In this document: one piece after another, positions 24,619-34,441 of the stretch
Layout: each line of letters starts with the position of its first letter
Numbering within the stretch: position 1 is the stretch's first letter
DNA from: Flammulina velutipes
Taxonomy: Eukaryota; Basidiomycota; Agaricomycetes; Agaricales; Physalacriaceae
Length of the DNA stretch: 64,000 bases
Direction of reading: 5' to 3'
Assembly: GCA_011800155.1 (NCBI GenBank)
Contig: CM022374.1
Span: 1,550,001 to 1,614,000 of the forward strand
Position numbers and translations under genes: made by a program
The notes under the pieces: generated by a model
Told to the model about the DNA's origin: nothing
The model's input: only the letters and a program-made list of their open reading frames with translations
Database searches by the model: none

Positions 24619-27600
24619 TCAATGCAATCCGAGCTTACCACGAAAGTAGACGAATTTGGTTCGCCCTAGCGCCTTGGTCAACGCGTCCGCTATCATCTGA
24701 TCAGTGGAAATCCACTTCAGTGCCACATCTCCCATCTCAATCGCTTGCCGGACGAAGTGGTAACGAACACCGATGTGTTTGGTGCGTTCATGAAAGACAG
24801 AGTCTTTTGAAATCGCAATCGCGTTCTCGCTGTCCGTGTATAGAGTTGTAGGATTGACCGGATAGATAGAAGGGACTTTGATGATGGGGTCCAAGTCGGT
24901 CAATAGCTTGTGAAGCCAAATGACGTTGGTCGACGCGGGGGTAAGACCAACATACTCCGCTTCGCCAGAGGATAATGTGACCAGCGGTTGCTTCTTTGAA
25001 GTCCACATGACCGCACCTTCTCCAACAAATAGAAGGAAACCGGACATTGACTTCCTGCCAGGTTGGGATGCAAAAGAAGCGTCGTGGTAGGCGTGTATGG
25101 TGATATCCTTTCCGCCAAGGGTAAGTTTGAGATCCTTGGTGCGTACAAGGTAATGAAGAACCCGGAATGCTGCCTTGAGATGTGTGGCGGTCGCATTTTC
25201 GAAGTATTGGGAAAGAGTAGCTATTGCAAAAGCAATATCAGGGCGAGATGCGACCATGGCGTACATTAGAGAGCCTATAAGTTCACGATATAGAGTTTTG
25301 TCGTTGTTGGAAAGAGCGTTAGATGAGACGGCGGAGGATTTGGGGTCAAGTTGGATGGATTCTTCCATAGGCGTCAGCGGATTGAATTTGGAGTCCTCGA
25401 TGTGGAATCTTCGCTCTAGGGTCTCGATGTAGGCCTTCTGGCAGATGCTGATGGTTCGCTTTTCAACGTCGCGCGTGATCTGCATACCGAGGAGCCAATG
25501 AATGGGTCCAAGATCAACAAGCTCGAACGTCTTGCTGAGATCATGCTTGAACTGGTTGGCGACGTCTTGCGAGCTCGCTATGATGGTGAAATCATCAGTA
25601 GCAGCTGCAACGATGATGTATTCGTCACCCGAAAAGCAATAGAAAACTGCTTCGTCGGCAGTGCAGACTTTGAAGCCAGAACTGGTGAACGTCGTTTTCA
25701 GCTTCTTGTAGAGTCCGCGGCCAGCCTGTTTGGTGCCATACAAGCCCTTCTTCAGCTTTCCAACGCGTTTCTTGCCCTGCAGATGTGCGGGAACGGTGAA
25801 CATGTGTTCGCATTCCGAAGGGAAGGTGATGTAGACGTCTTCCTTGATCTCTGCATGGAGGTACGCATTTTTGAGATCTGCTTGGTCGATGACGGCGTTG
25901 AGAGAGGCTGCGAAGGAGAGAAGGATGCGAAGGGTAGATTGACGAACAACGGGAGCGTAGCTGTCATAGTAATCCACACCTTTGATCATGGAGAAGCCAC
26001 GAACAACCAGACGAGATTTGGCACGATCGAACTCGCCGTACTCGTTGCGCTTGACACGGAACACGAAACGGGTTCCAATTAGATTGGTACCCTTTGGAAC
26101 GTCGTCTGCAGCAATGAGTCTCCAGGTATCGAACTTCTCGCATTGATGAATTTCGTCCTGGATTGACGCGGTCCAGATGTCCTTGTCAGAGCCGTTGAGT
26201 GCTTCTCGGAGTGACATAGGCTCCGTGAACATGGAAAAAGCGTGTTCGATAGACCGTTCGTAAAAGTCGTCGTCAGCTTCAGCGATGAGGGATTCCAATA
26301 ACTCAGCAAATCCGGCTGTCGTGGGACGTTTTCGCAGATCGCGTTCGGTGTACGTTCCGGAAGGTTGAGCTGCCTTGCGCGATGAGCGACGTGGAAGAAT
26401 GGATTCAATTTCCTCATCCGACTCAGTGAGAGGTGATAGAGGTGATAGAGGTGATAGAGGTGGTTCCTGTTGAGCGACAGGAGGCGGCGCAACGGCGGCA
26501 GGAGGTATGGTGGTCGTGATGGGTGCTGGAATGATAGGTTTTGGTAGAGGTGCCTCTGGCTGTTCGACAACTTCGTCGACCACTGGCGGATCGGCAACGT
26601 CTTCAGCCACGGCTTTTTCTCCCTCCCCCTCGAACAGCAAGGGCTCTGGGTGTTGATCATACTTCGAAAAGTACACATCCCGTTCGACAGAAACCTTCCT
26701 ATGCCCAGGCCAATAGACGCGCCAGCCTTTAGATTCATTGTCGACTCCAACGAAACGAACCTCGAAAGCTTGCTCATTGAGCTTGCCAGGCTTTTTCAGC
26801 TTGATCCAGCATAGACTACCCCATGGGCGTAGAACGGAGAGGTTCGGCTTCGACTTGGTGGCTACTTCGTGCGGTGTTTTTCCGGAGGGAATGGCTTTGG
26901 TAGAAATCCGATTTGAGACCCATTCAGCGTGGCGGTGAGCTTCAGCCCACAGGAATTTCGGCAATCTGGCTTCGATGCGAAATGCCCGAGCCATGTCCAT
27001 GAGATAGCCGTTTCCACGTTCTGCCACACCGTTGGACTGCGGGGAGTCGTGCACCGTCAGATGACGGATAGTGCCTTTCCCAGCGAGATGTTTGTTGAAC
27101 TCATCGCTGGTAAACTCTCCCCCTCGGTCCGAGCCCAGGATTTTGATAACCTCCACCCCTCGTTGTACCTTCATCCAGACCTCGTAGTGCTTGTAAGCCT
27201 TGAACGCCTCCGATTTCTTTTTGAGGTATTCGGTTTTCGACTCGCGGCTATGAAGATCGCGGAATGTGCAGGCGTATTTTGCTCCGTTAATCGATGCAAC
27301 CTCCATGGGACCCATTAGGTCCACAACGATCTTGTCGCCAGTCTTTTCCACATATTCGTACTTCCCCTCTTTTGGAAAAGGTAAGTGCTTCGCCTTCGCC
27401 AATGGGCAGGTCTTGCAGACAGATGGCTTCGAGTTCAAATCAAGTTTGATACCCAGGACGCGGCCGTCTAGATACATTCGTCGTAAAGCTGCGTGGTTTC
27501 GATGACCGCATATTCGGTGGAGCATGTCAATCGATACATGCTGCGTCGCGCTAACAAGTGAGATTTCTGGCTTGCGTTTTGGGACAGGAGCACCAGACAG

Positions 27601-29022
27601 ATAGACGGGATATAGGCCGCGCCGTTCAGGAATACGAGCGAAAATGTGTGATTTAGGACCAGGCGAGTGAAGAGACATTGTGCGAGTGGTAGGATCAATG
27701 TCGATGCGGATTCCGCTGCGACTGAGCTGAGATAGTGAAATGAGTGTATAAGCGATCTTTGGGGCATAGAACGCGCCGCGGATTGTCACCGTCGACGTCG
27801 ACTTCTTTCTGCCCGTCGGCATTGGGACAGTCAAGTCACCACGAGCGACCGCATAAATCACTTGTCCATTGGAGGAAGTGATAGGCTTATGAGTGATGTC
27901 GACTAGATTAGAAAAGCGATCACGTTCGGGAGAGAAAGTACTAGAGGCGCCACTGTCAAGAAGTGCATCAACAAGGAAACCGTCAGACACGAGCGCCTTG
28001 CACTCTTCGTCGTAAAGGGAACTGATGTGCATTGCCACGTTAGGGTGGTCATCTTCAATACAGGCGGCTACGGCGATATGGGTGGACTCGGTTTCGGACT
28101 CGTCGGAATCTCCGATGGCTGCTCCTGCCTTGCCTTTCCCTTTGCCGTTCTGCTTCTGCTCCTCGCGTTTCTTCTTCGCTTTCGCCCATGGACTCTGACC
28201 CTCCTTGCCGCCACCTTTCTTCCAGCAATTCTCCTTCGTGTGCCCGGTTCCTTTGCAGTTGGGGTTGGTACACTGCACCGAGCTACCTCCCTTCGACGAC
28301 GCCGAGAGCGCGAGATTTTCGGACGTCTTCGCGTCCTGGCAGTTCTCGTCGTAGCATTCGGTGAGCGCCTGCATGAGGACTTCGGAGGTGAGGGTTGTCT
28401 TTACGACACGGGTGGCATTAGAGAGTGAGATTTGGGTCGGTTTATATCGGAGCGGGAGGGACTTCTGGATCATCGACACGAATTGCACGTCGGGGATGGT
28501 CATGCCCATGCCCTCGATTCGTTCGCGAATGTTCGTCATCTTGCTCAGGTGAGCGCGCATGTCGTCGTCGTCGGCACAGTGCATGTTCCCAAGTTGGGTA
28601 AGCAGGTGCTCGCGTACGATGTCGCCCTTCTGCGTCTGGAGCTCTTCGAGCTTCATCCAGGTCTTGTGGGCTGACCCGCTGCGCTTGATGTTGTTGAACG
28701 TCGTGTTACTGACTGACTCGTAGATGTACGTCTTGATTTTCGCCTCGTTTGTTTCCCATTTGTCGTAAACGAGTTCCATGCACTCCGCGGTCGTGCCGCT
28801 GACTTCCTTTTGGTCGTCGGGGTGATAGATTTTGTCGTCTTTGTAGACAGGGATTGGAGGCGGAGGGACGTCGTAGCGTATGTGTCGTCCAAGTCCGTGA
28901 GCCCGTATCTTCGTCAGGATCTTTTCGCTCCATGTCGTCCAATTGGAACCATCGTCGTCGAGCTTGAGGCTACTGACGACCTTGACTTGTGTCGTCGCAT
29001 TTAAGTCGACCTCGGGGCCCAT
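24619..29022 (-). CDS. copia Gag-Pol polyprotein
   Basis: This is a single 1467-residue frame. The N-terminal capsid (UBN2-type Gag) part spans about residues 1-235. A zinc knuckle lies at C251, C256, H261, C266, spaced CX4CX4HX4C rather than the usual CX2CX4HX4C. Aspartic protease: LLDSGASSTF with D356. The Gag-pre-integrase/HHCC zinc region (RICGHRNHAAL, CKTCPLAKAKH) precedes the integrase core with D568, D632 and E668, a DD35E spacing. A Pro/Ser-rich linker (about 840-920) leads to reverse transcriptase with QADLKNAYLHAEI and the catalytic Asp pair at 1143-1144 in the phrase ATDDF. RNase H has HDASFAS, SSGEAEYVGL and DSENAIAI. No stop or frameshift is present. Confidence 0.95.
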   Translation of the reverse strand: MGPEVDLNATTQVKVVSSLKLDDDGSNWTTWSEKILTKIRAHGLGRHIRYDVPPPPIPVYKDDKIYHPDDQKEVSGTTAECMELVYDKWETNEAKIKTYIYESVSNTTFNNIKRSGSAHKTWMKLEELQTQKGDIVREHLLTQLGNMHCADDDDMRAHLSKMTNIRERIEGMGMTIPDVQFVSMIQKSLPLRYKPTQISLSNATRVVKTTLTSEVLMQALTECYDENCQDAKTSENLALSASSKGGSSVQCTNPNCKGTGHTKENCWKKGGGKEGQSPWAKAKKKREEQKQNGKGKGKAGAAIGDSDESETESTHIAVAACIEDDHPNVAMHISSLYDEECKALVSDGFLVDALLDSGASSTFSPERDRFSNLVDITHKPITSSNGQVIYAVARGDLTVPMPTGRKKSTSTVTIRGAFYAPKIAYTLISLSQLSRSGIRIDIDPTTRTMSLHSPGPKSHIFARIPERRGLYPVYLSGAPVPKRKPEISLVSATQHVSIDMLHRICGHRNHAALRRMYLDGRVLGIKLDLNSKPSVCKTCPLAKAKHLPFPKEGKYEYVEKTGDKIVVDLMGPMEVASINGAKYACTFRDLHSRESKTEYLKKKSEAFKAYKHYEVWMKVQRGVEVIKILGSDRGGEFTSDEFNKHLAGKGTIRHLTVHDSPQSNGVAERGNGYLMDMARAFRIEARLPKFLWAEAHRHAEWVSNRISTKAIPSGKTPHEVATKSKPNLSVLRPWGSLCWIKLKKPGKLNEQAFEVRFVGVDNESKGWRVYWPGHRKVSVERDVYFSKYDQHPEPLLFEGEGEKAVAEDVADPPVVDEVVEQPEAPLPKPIIPAPITTTIPPAAVAPPPVAQQEPPLSPLSPLSPLTESDEEIESILPRRSSRKAAQPSGTYTERDLRKRPTTAGFAELLESLIAEADDDFYERSIEHAFSMFTEPMSLREALNGSDKDIWTASIQDEIHQCEKFDTWRLIAADDVPKGTNLIGTRFVFRVKRNEYGEFDRAKSRLVVRGFSMIKGVDYYDSYAPVVRQSTLRILLSFAASLNAVIDQADLKNAYLHAEIKEDVYITFPSECEHMFTVPAHLQGKKRVGKLKKGLYGTKQAGRGLYKKLKTTFTSSGFKVCTADEAVFYCFSGDEYIIVAAATDDFTIIASSQDVANQFKHDLSKTFELVDLGPIHWLLGMQITRDVEKRTISICQKAYIETLERRFHIEDSKFNPLTPMEESIQLDPKSSAVSSNALSNNDKTLYRELIGSLMYAMVASRPDIAFAIATLSQYFENATATHLKAAFRVLHYLVRTKDLKLTLGGKDITIHAYHDASFASQPGRKSMSGFLLFVGEGAVMWTSKKQPLVTLSSGEAEYVGLTPASTNVIWLHKLLTDLDPIIKVPSIYPVNPTTLYTDSENAIAISKDSVFHERTKHIGVRYHFVRQAIEMGDVALKWISTDQMIADALTKALGRTKFVYFRGKLGLH

Positions 29023-29026
29023 AACC
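29013..29026 (-). other. primer-binding site, half initiator tRNA-Met type
   Basis: Read on the minus strand, the sequence right after the 5' LTR is GGTTATGGGCCCCG. This matches the complement of the eukaryotic initiator tRNA-Met anticodon arm (GGGCCCAUAACC). It is the type of site used by Drosophila copia, where a 5' half-tRNA primes. The polyprotein ATG lies inside the site, opposite the CAU anticodon. Confidence 0.8.
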
Positions 29027-29331
29027 TGTTGAACGCAGGCCGAAGACGCGGTTCCGTATGTTGACGTTTACACGTTGTTGTCCTAGATGAATAGACTAGT
29101 TAGCTTATAAGTCTCAGCGTGGTGGTTAAACGCTTGTATTATACCTAGATGAATAGACTAGTTAGCTTATAACTAGGAAAGGGCATTAGTAGCTATACGG
29201 TGCATAAATGAGTGAAGTACTCACGTCTCAGCGTGGTGGTTAAACGCTGAGACGCATCTACGGTAATTGTCCGATTATGTGCATAAGTTCCCACGGTCCA
29301 TGCTCCTACTCGTACTTCAATAATTCCAACA
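29027..29331 (-). repeat. right LTR (5' LTR of the element)
   Basis: 305 bp, identical by eye to the left LTR. It provides the promoter for the leftward transcript. Its inner edge lies 4 bp from the polyprotein start codon. Confidence 0.93.
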
Positions 29332-29336
29332 GAAAG
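29332..29336. repeat. target-site duplication, right copy (GAAAG)
   Basis: GAAAG directly after the right LTR. It matches the left copy at 24284-24288 exactly. Confidence 0.9.
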
Positions 29337-29377
29337 AGATGTGCGTCGATAGCTCAATGCAATAATAAAGTAAGGCT

Positions 29378-31399
29378 CTAAGACTTGCAAATAATTTCAT
29401 TGTCCCATCCTTCAGAATTCGGGCCCTGGCGGACAACGAAGAGGTCATTCGGATCAACCTCCTTCTTCAAAGCGAGCAGGCGCGGGTAGTTGTCACCCCA
29501 CGAAGCGGCGGCCCAGTTAGCTTCAAGAGGGTCAGGCTAGAAGAAATATAAGCGACAAATATATCAGCTAGACGAAGAGGATGGTACCTCGTTGACGTAT
29601 TGACCACCATAAGGAGGGGGCGAAGTGTTCTTGATGAGCTGTAGTTCGTTGGTGAGCTGCTGGAGAACAGCATTGATCTCTTGCGCAGTGGAAGTAGCAG
29701 TCCATGGCAGGGAGATAGTCAGATCGCTAATAGAACGCCTGAAGGCGGGGTTTAGGGCCATGGCATATTCTGGTACATCAGCGACAACACCGCCCATATC
29801 CATGCTAAAGAGTCACGTTAGTATTGGAGTCGGTGTCGAAAGAAATAGACATACAAGCCAATACCGACGGTGATGTTAGAAAGAAGGCTGCCCATCTGCA
29901 CGGCGGTCTCCGGGGAAGTGGTATCCCTAGGCATTAACCAAGAGCTGGAGGAAGCGCGCGATCCGGATGCAACCAGAGCAGTATAGTTGATACCATGGCC
30001 GCGTGAAGAGTCCACCAAATTGTCAAAGTAGTACTGGTAGAAGTCTGGGTACTCGACGACGAGGTCAACGGTGACGTTGACGCCTGGGATGGCAGATGAC
30101 GCGGCCACGAAGTCTTTCCAGAACTGGAGTTTGGGTGAATCCTCTGGTGTGGGACCTTGAGTGGCCATCGTCAAGTGGAGCTGGTTGGAAAAGTACGGCC
30201 AGACACCACCCCAGCCGGCATCATTCACCGGGTTGTGGTATTCCATCCATACGGTTAGGAGGCTGACGAAAGCGTCCTTCGAATCAGCAAGAGCGGAGTA
30301 GAAGTAGGCGGTGTATGGCGGATTGGGATGCGTCCTGTAGGTCAAAGAGGTCACAACACCAAAGTTGGGGCCTCCTCCGCCACGTAGACCCCAGAAGAGG
30401 TCGGGGTACGAGTATTCGCTGACGGTGACGAAGCTGGCGTTGGGTAGAACGACGTCAAGTTCAAGGATGTTGTCAACGCCTGTACTATCATATCAGACAA
30501 AGCAAGTAAAAACCGAGACAGCGTCGTACCTAGACCGTAGTAGGCAGAGATAACACTGTGGCCGCCACCGAGGGGCCATCCCGCCGCAGCACCAACAGAG
30601 CCATCAACAGCCCATCCTCCGGCAACCGACACGCCATGCTCTTGAGCCTCACGGTAGACTGTGTCCCAGATTACACCAGGTGCAAGAGTAACAGCTAAGA
30701 GAGGAGAGTCAATGGGCGAAATTGACAATAAAAAAACTGTTCTTACCAGGTATACCCTCGGTCCCTTCTGGGGCGCCTGCCGGAACGAAAGAGTCGACCC
30801 ATTCAGTGTCCTGGAGGTTGTGGGTGAACAGTTCGAGGGCACCGATACCGAAAGCGCGACCCAAGAATTCATGTCTGCAGAATCATCAGAAGACAAGTAT
30901 TTGATTGGTTGTGGCAAACTTACCCAGTGTTCTTTACGACCAGTTTCAGGTTGTGCTCAGTCGCGAAAACGATCGCGTTCTGAATATCCTCGACAGTGCT
31001 GACGACAACGACGTAGGGGGGAACACGCCCTTGGTAGCATGTTCCGTTGACGGAGGGATCAAAGTCGCATTGAATGACTTCCGTATCCGTGATGATAGCC
31101 TCGTTGTTGTAGTACTGAAGTGTGGCGGGGTTGAAGGACAGGAAACTAGAGCTGCTGTGGTCCACGAATGACTGGGCACAGACATCGGCGTTGAAGTTGG
31201 GCGAGCCTTGATAGCAGGTTGAACCGATGGGCCTCTGGTCGACAATGAGAGGCGAGCTGAGGGTGTCGGACAAGGCTGCCCATTCTTCGGCCGATGGGAA
31301 GCAATCGTCTCCGGGCAGACATTTGCACGTCTGGGCCAGGCTAGAGGACACTTGGAGTGCTGCCACAAGGAGACCAAGGAATGTGGCGGAACTCAGCAT
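29378..31399 (-). CDS. secreted FAD-linked oxidoreductase (berberine-bridge type), copy 1
   Basis: This is an extracellular or secretory-pathway flavoprotein of the FAD_binding_4/BBE family, about 580 aa. A signal peptide is evident (LSSATFLGLLVAALQVSSSLAQ). The N-terminal Cys-rich segment CKCLPGDDCFPS is followed by the FAD-binding PCMH domain. Within it, VVKNTGHEFLGRAFG has the His expected to bind the flavin covalently, and AGWPLGGGHSVIS lies where plant BBE enzymes carry a second, Cys linkage. No Cys is seen there, so attachment is probably through His alone. FWGLRGGGGPNFGVVTSLTY and the C-terminal BBE domain (WGDNYPRLLALKKEVDPNDLF) complete it. It ends EIICKS. Substrates in the family range from alkaloids to sugars, so none is assigned. 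A paralogue lies at 46751. Confidence 0.9.
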
Positions 31400-31437
31400 G
31401 GCTGTGGATTGCTGGCTACCAAAGACGGAGTGTCTAT

Positions 31438-31443
31438 TTTATA
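31438..31443 (-). promoter_or_regulatory. TATA box of FAD oxidoreductase copy 1
   Basis: On the minus strand AGTATAAAATAG lies about 40 nt before the ATG. The stretch between it and the ATG (CCGTCTTTGGTAGCCAGC) is conserved at copy 2. Confidence 0.7.
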
Positions 31444-32256
31444 CTTTTTGGCTGCATTCCGGGTGCGTCGCTGAGACAAGTAGGGTCGGGAAACAGAACT
31501 CATTCACCCGAGGCCGCAGTGATGCTCGCGAGGGAGATGAGACGCTTGTGAGCTGCCCGATGTCCGCTCCAAATAGATCCCGAGGCCTGTAGAGGTAAAT
31601 ATACGTCAAGATCAGGACCTGAATACGCGTATGGTTGGCATTTGACATGAGCCAATCTATAATATTTGGATACAAGTCAACATGTTGAATGCTAAGTTGG
31701 TTGAACGTTAGAGAGTCATGTTGAGGGCAGGCTCCGTTTCCCAAAAGGGTAATTCTATCAATACTTGTTCTTGTTCTCTGACATCGACGATAGTACATTC
31801 TATTGCTTGGGCGAGGATCTATCATCGTTGCTTTCCAAAAATGCAGAAATGCGAATGCGACAGGGACTTTGCAAAAATATACGCGACGGTACCGGAAGGC
31901 GGCTTGGACGCCCACAAGCCTTCAAGACCGAATACGAGTATTCATCTGCGGCTACTACTCCCAAGCGACAGCTGCTCCGGGATTGCTGCATATGATCCAT
32001 GGATCATCACTCGAAACAAGCGCCTCCCTCGCTCTCGCTTTCCCGCTCGACCCAGAGTGCGCAGCTTCAGTGGCTGCCATCATCAATGATTAGCGCACCC
32101 CATTCACTCGAATAAGCTGTCCACTATCACTAATACCTTGCGTCCAAACGCTGCAAGCCTTTTACTAGTCCAGCCTCATGATCTCCATTTATCATGCAGA
32201 GTTCTATTCGTTCTTAAATTGGCGTGAAGATCGACTCTGCATAGTAGCTTTCGACC
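31444..32256. other. divergent promoter region, FAD oxidoreductase 1 / P450-1
   Basis: About 800 bp between divergent starts. It contains a perfect 16-bp palindrome, ATGATCCATGGATCAT, at 31992-32007. Open frames here on both strands (for example 31439-31915 minus) show no family resemblance. Confidence 0.4.
31992..32007. promoter_or_regulatory. 16-bp perfect palindrome
   Basis: ATGATCCATGGATCAT is its own reverse complement. It lies about 590 bp upstream of the FAD oxidoreductase start and 250 bp upstream of the P450-1 start. It could be a dimeric regulator site. That is inference from position and symmetry only. Confidence 0.3.
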
Positions 32257-34441
32257 ATGTCGTTTCTATCGACAACGCTTGGGATATCTACAGCGATCTT
32301 GGTAATCTATCTCGTCAAAGCGTTCCTCGATAGACGTGCAAGGAAAGGCTATCCTCTTCCTCCTGGACCACTCGGTCTTCCCCTCATTGGTAACTTGCTC
32401 GATGTTCCTAGAGAAGAGGCGGCATGGTTTGCCTACGAAAATATGGGGAAGAAATACGGTGAGTAGTAGCTAATTTTCCCATTGACGCGTTCTAACAACC
32501 TTCATGCCAGGTGACATCTTTTCATTGAACGTCTTCGGTCAAACCATCGTTGTCACCAACTCCCTGAATGTCGCCAAAGACCTCTTTGAGAAGCGTGGCG
32601 CCAAGTATTTGGATCGCACCGACATTCCCATGATTAGAATGTGAGTTTTCTTCGTCGTCATTAATGGATGGCGACTCAGATATTTTTAGGATGCACTTTG
32701 ACAAAACCAACTTGGCACTCTTGCAGTTCGGTGATGATTGGCGTGTGGCACGACGCATCGCAGATCAAAACCTCCGACCTAACATTGTCACCACCTACCG
32801 CCCCGCTCAGAAGAAGCTCGCCCACAGGTTGTTGCGCAATATTATGCGGGATAACAAACACTTCAGACATCATCTCACTCAGTAAGCCTTTCCTTCGTCT
32901 CTATAAACGAGTAACCTATGCCAACGATCCTAGTTTCACAACTGCGATAGCCATGTGGGTTGCTTACGGATATGAGATTCAGGACCACCACGACCGTTTC
33001 GTCACTCTTGCCGAAGAGACAGTCTTGAGGGCAACACAGGCCTTCTTCCCCGGATCGTACCTCGTCAACGTCGTACCTGCTTGTATGTTTCCTCCAATAT
33101 ACTGCCGGCCAATGCTTAACTCATGTATCTTCAGTGGAACACTTCCCTGAATGGCTCCCTGGTATGGGCTTCAAGCAGATTGCTCGTGACGTCGCCGCCT
33201 CCGCTAAGGAGATGATGGACGCGCCTTTCAACCTGGTAAAGGAACGCATGGTAAGGACATTTACCGACGCCGCCTATTTGTCAAGCTCTGACAAGATTCT
33301 AGCTTGACGGCACTGCCCATCCCTCAATCAGTCGCGACGGAATCTCCGAGTCCGAGTCAGATAACGAAGAGCGTCTCGTCAAATATGTCGCTGCATCTGT
33401 ATACTCTGGTATGTTCAGAAGGCCCATCGACGTGTAAATTAATATTGACTTCATCCTCTAGCTGGTTCCGATACAGTAAGGCTGTCTTGACTTCCTCTCG
33501 TATACAGTCTCGCTCAACCCCTTTTCCAGACTGACTCGACGCTGAACTCCATGCTGGTCGCCCTCTGCCGTGCTCCAGAGATCCAGAGACGCGCTCAGGC
33601 AGAAATCGACAAAGTTGTCGGCCGTGACAGGCTTCCTGACTGGTCTGACAGAGAAAAGCTCCCATATGTTGAAGCCATCTTCTATGAGTTGATGAGGTGG
33701 CGTTTGGCTGCCCCCGTTGGTAAGTTCATTCGTCAAGTTTGCTGCTCAGTCCATGACTCATACTTGATAGGTACGACTCGATCTTCGCTCGAGGAGGACG
33801 TCTACAACGGCTACTATATTCCCAAAGGTAACGCCTCTATCCGAAATCTACGTATGTATGCTAAATGGATCAAACCTCACCAGGCTCTATGGTCATCTTC
33901 AACGTTTGGCAAGTTACTCTCGTCGTGTAATCTTTTTGAAGGCTAATGTTGTCTTTAGGGCTGTACTTCACGATCCCGAAAGATACCCAGAGCCCAACGT
34001 ATTCAGGCCGGAGCGTTTCTTGGACAAGAACGGCAACGCCGTCGAGGACCTGACTCTGTGGACCCACTTCGGTTTCGGAAAGAGGTACGTTACGTCGTTT
34101 ACCTGTCTCATACTCTGGTGAGTTTACTAACACACCGTAGGATGTGTCCTGGCCGCCATCTTGCGCTCGCATCGGTCTGGATCACCCTTGTAACGACGCT
34201 TGCCGCTTTCAACATCACCAAGTCCAAAGATGAGAATGGGGTTGAGATTGACGTGACTGACGAGTTCTCGAACGCGTTGGTTAGGTGAGAATATTGTGTT
34301 CCCTCACATATTTAACTTGTGTACTGACACGATGTTAGCTTCCCGCTGCCTTTCAAGTGCGACATTAAACCTCGTGATGCCATCGCAGAGGCATTGATAG
34401 AAGCTACCGCGTTGGAGACGACGGAGGAGCAGGAGGTTTGA
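32257..34441 (+). CDS. cytochrome P450 (P450-1)
   Basis: This is a microsomal haem monooxygenase. An N-terminal membrane anchor (FLSTTLGISTAILVIYLVKAFL) is followed by the proline hinge YPLPPGPLGLPLIGNLL. The I-helix motif AGSDTT is assembled from a 14-nt micro-exon (33462-33475). EAIFYELMRWR holds the ExxR pair, FRPERFLD is the PERF-type motif, and the haem loop FGFGKRMCPGRH, with the Cys ligand, is split by an intron (about 34085-34140). It ends TEEQEV with TGA at 34439-34441. Around ten introns are needed. The motif set resembles the fungal CYP64/OrdA-like group, but family assignment needs alignment. It is divergent from FAD oxidoreductase copy 1, so the two may act together. Confidence 0.87.

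Larger units (their letters stand above)
24289..29331 (-). mobile_element. complete Ty1/copia LTR retrotransposon
   Basis: The element is 5043 bp, bounded by two 305-bp LTRs starting TGTTGAACGC and ending TTCCAACA. I found no difference between the LTRs when comparing them by eye. A perfect 5-bp target duplication, GAAAG, flanks it (24284-24288 and 29332-29336). It carries one intact polyprotein, a primer-binding site next to the right LTR and a polypurine tract next to the left LTR, so it is transcribed leftwards. It is inserted between the convergent 3' ends of prephenate dehydratase and the FAD oxidoreductase gene, interrupting neither. Identical LTRs, a perfect target duplication and an open polyprotein mean a very recent insertion, probably still able to move. 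Confidence 0.95.

Noticed and set aside
25498..26082. 194-codon plus-strand frame inside the copia element
   Set aside because: It is antisense to the reverse transcriptase region. No antisense gene is known there for copia elements and no motif is present.
26430..26462. Tandem 9-bp repeat GAGGTGATA
   Set aside because: It encodes the Leu-Ser-Pro repeat in the polyprotein linker. It is a small in-frame expansion, not a separate element.
26079..26777. 232-codon minus-strand frame within the copia element
   Set aside because: It is an alternative frame of the polyprotein linker, produced by repeated Ser/Pro/Leu codons.
31439..31915. 158-codon minus-strand frame upstream of FAD oxidoreductase 1
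   Set aside because: It runs into the TATA box and leader of that gene, has no recognisable domain, and no counterpart exists upstream of copy 2.
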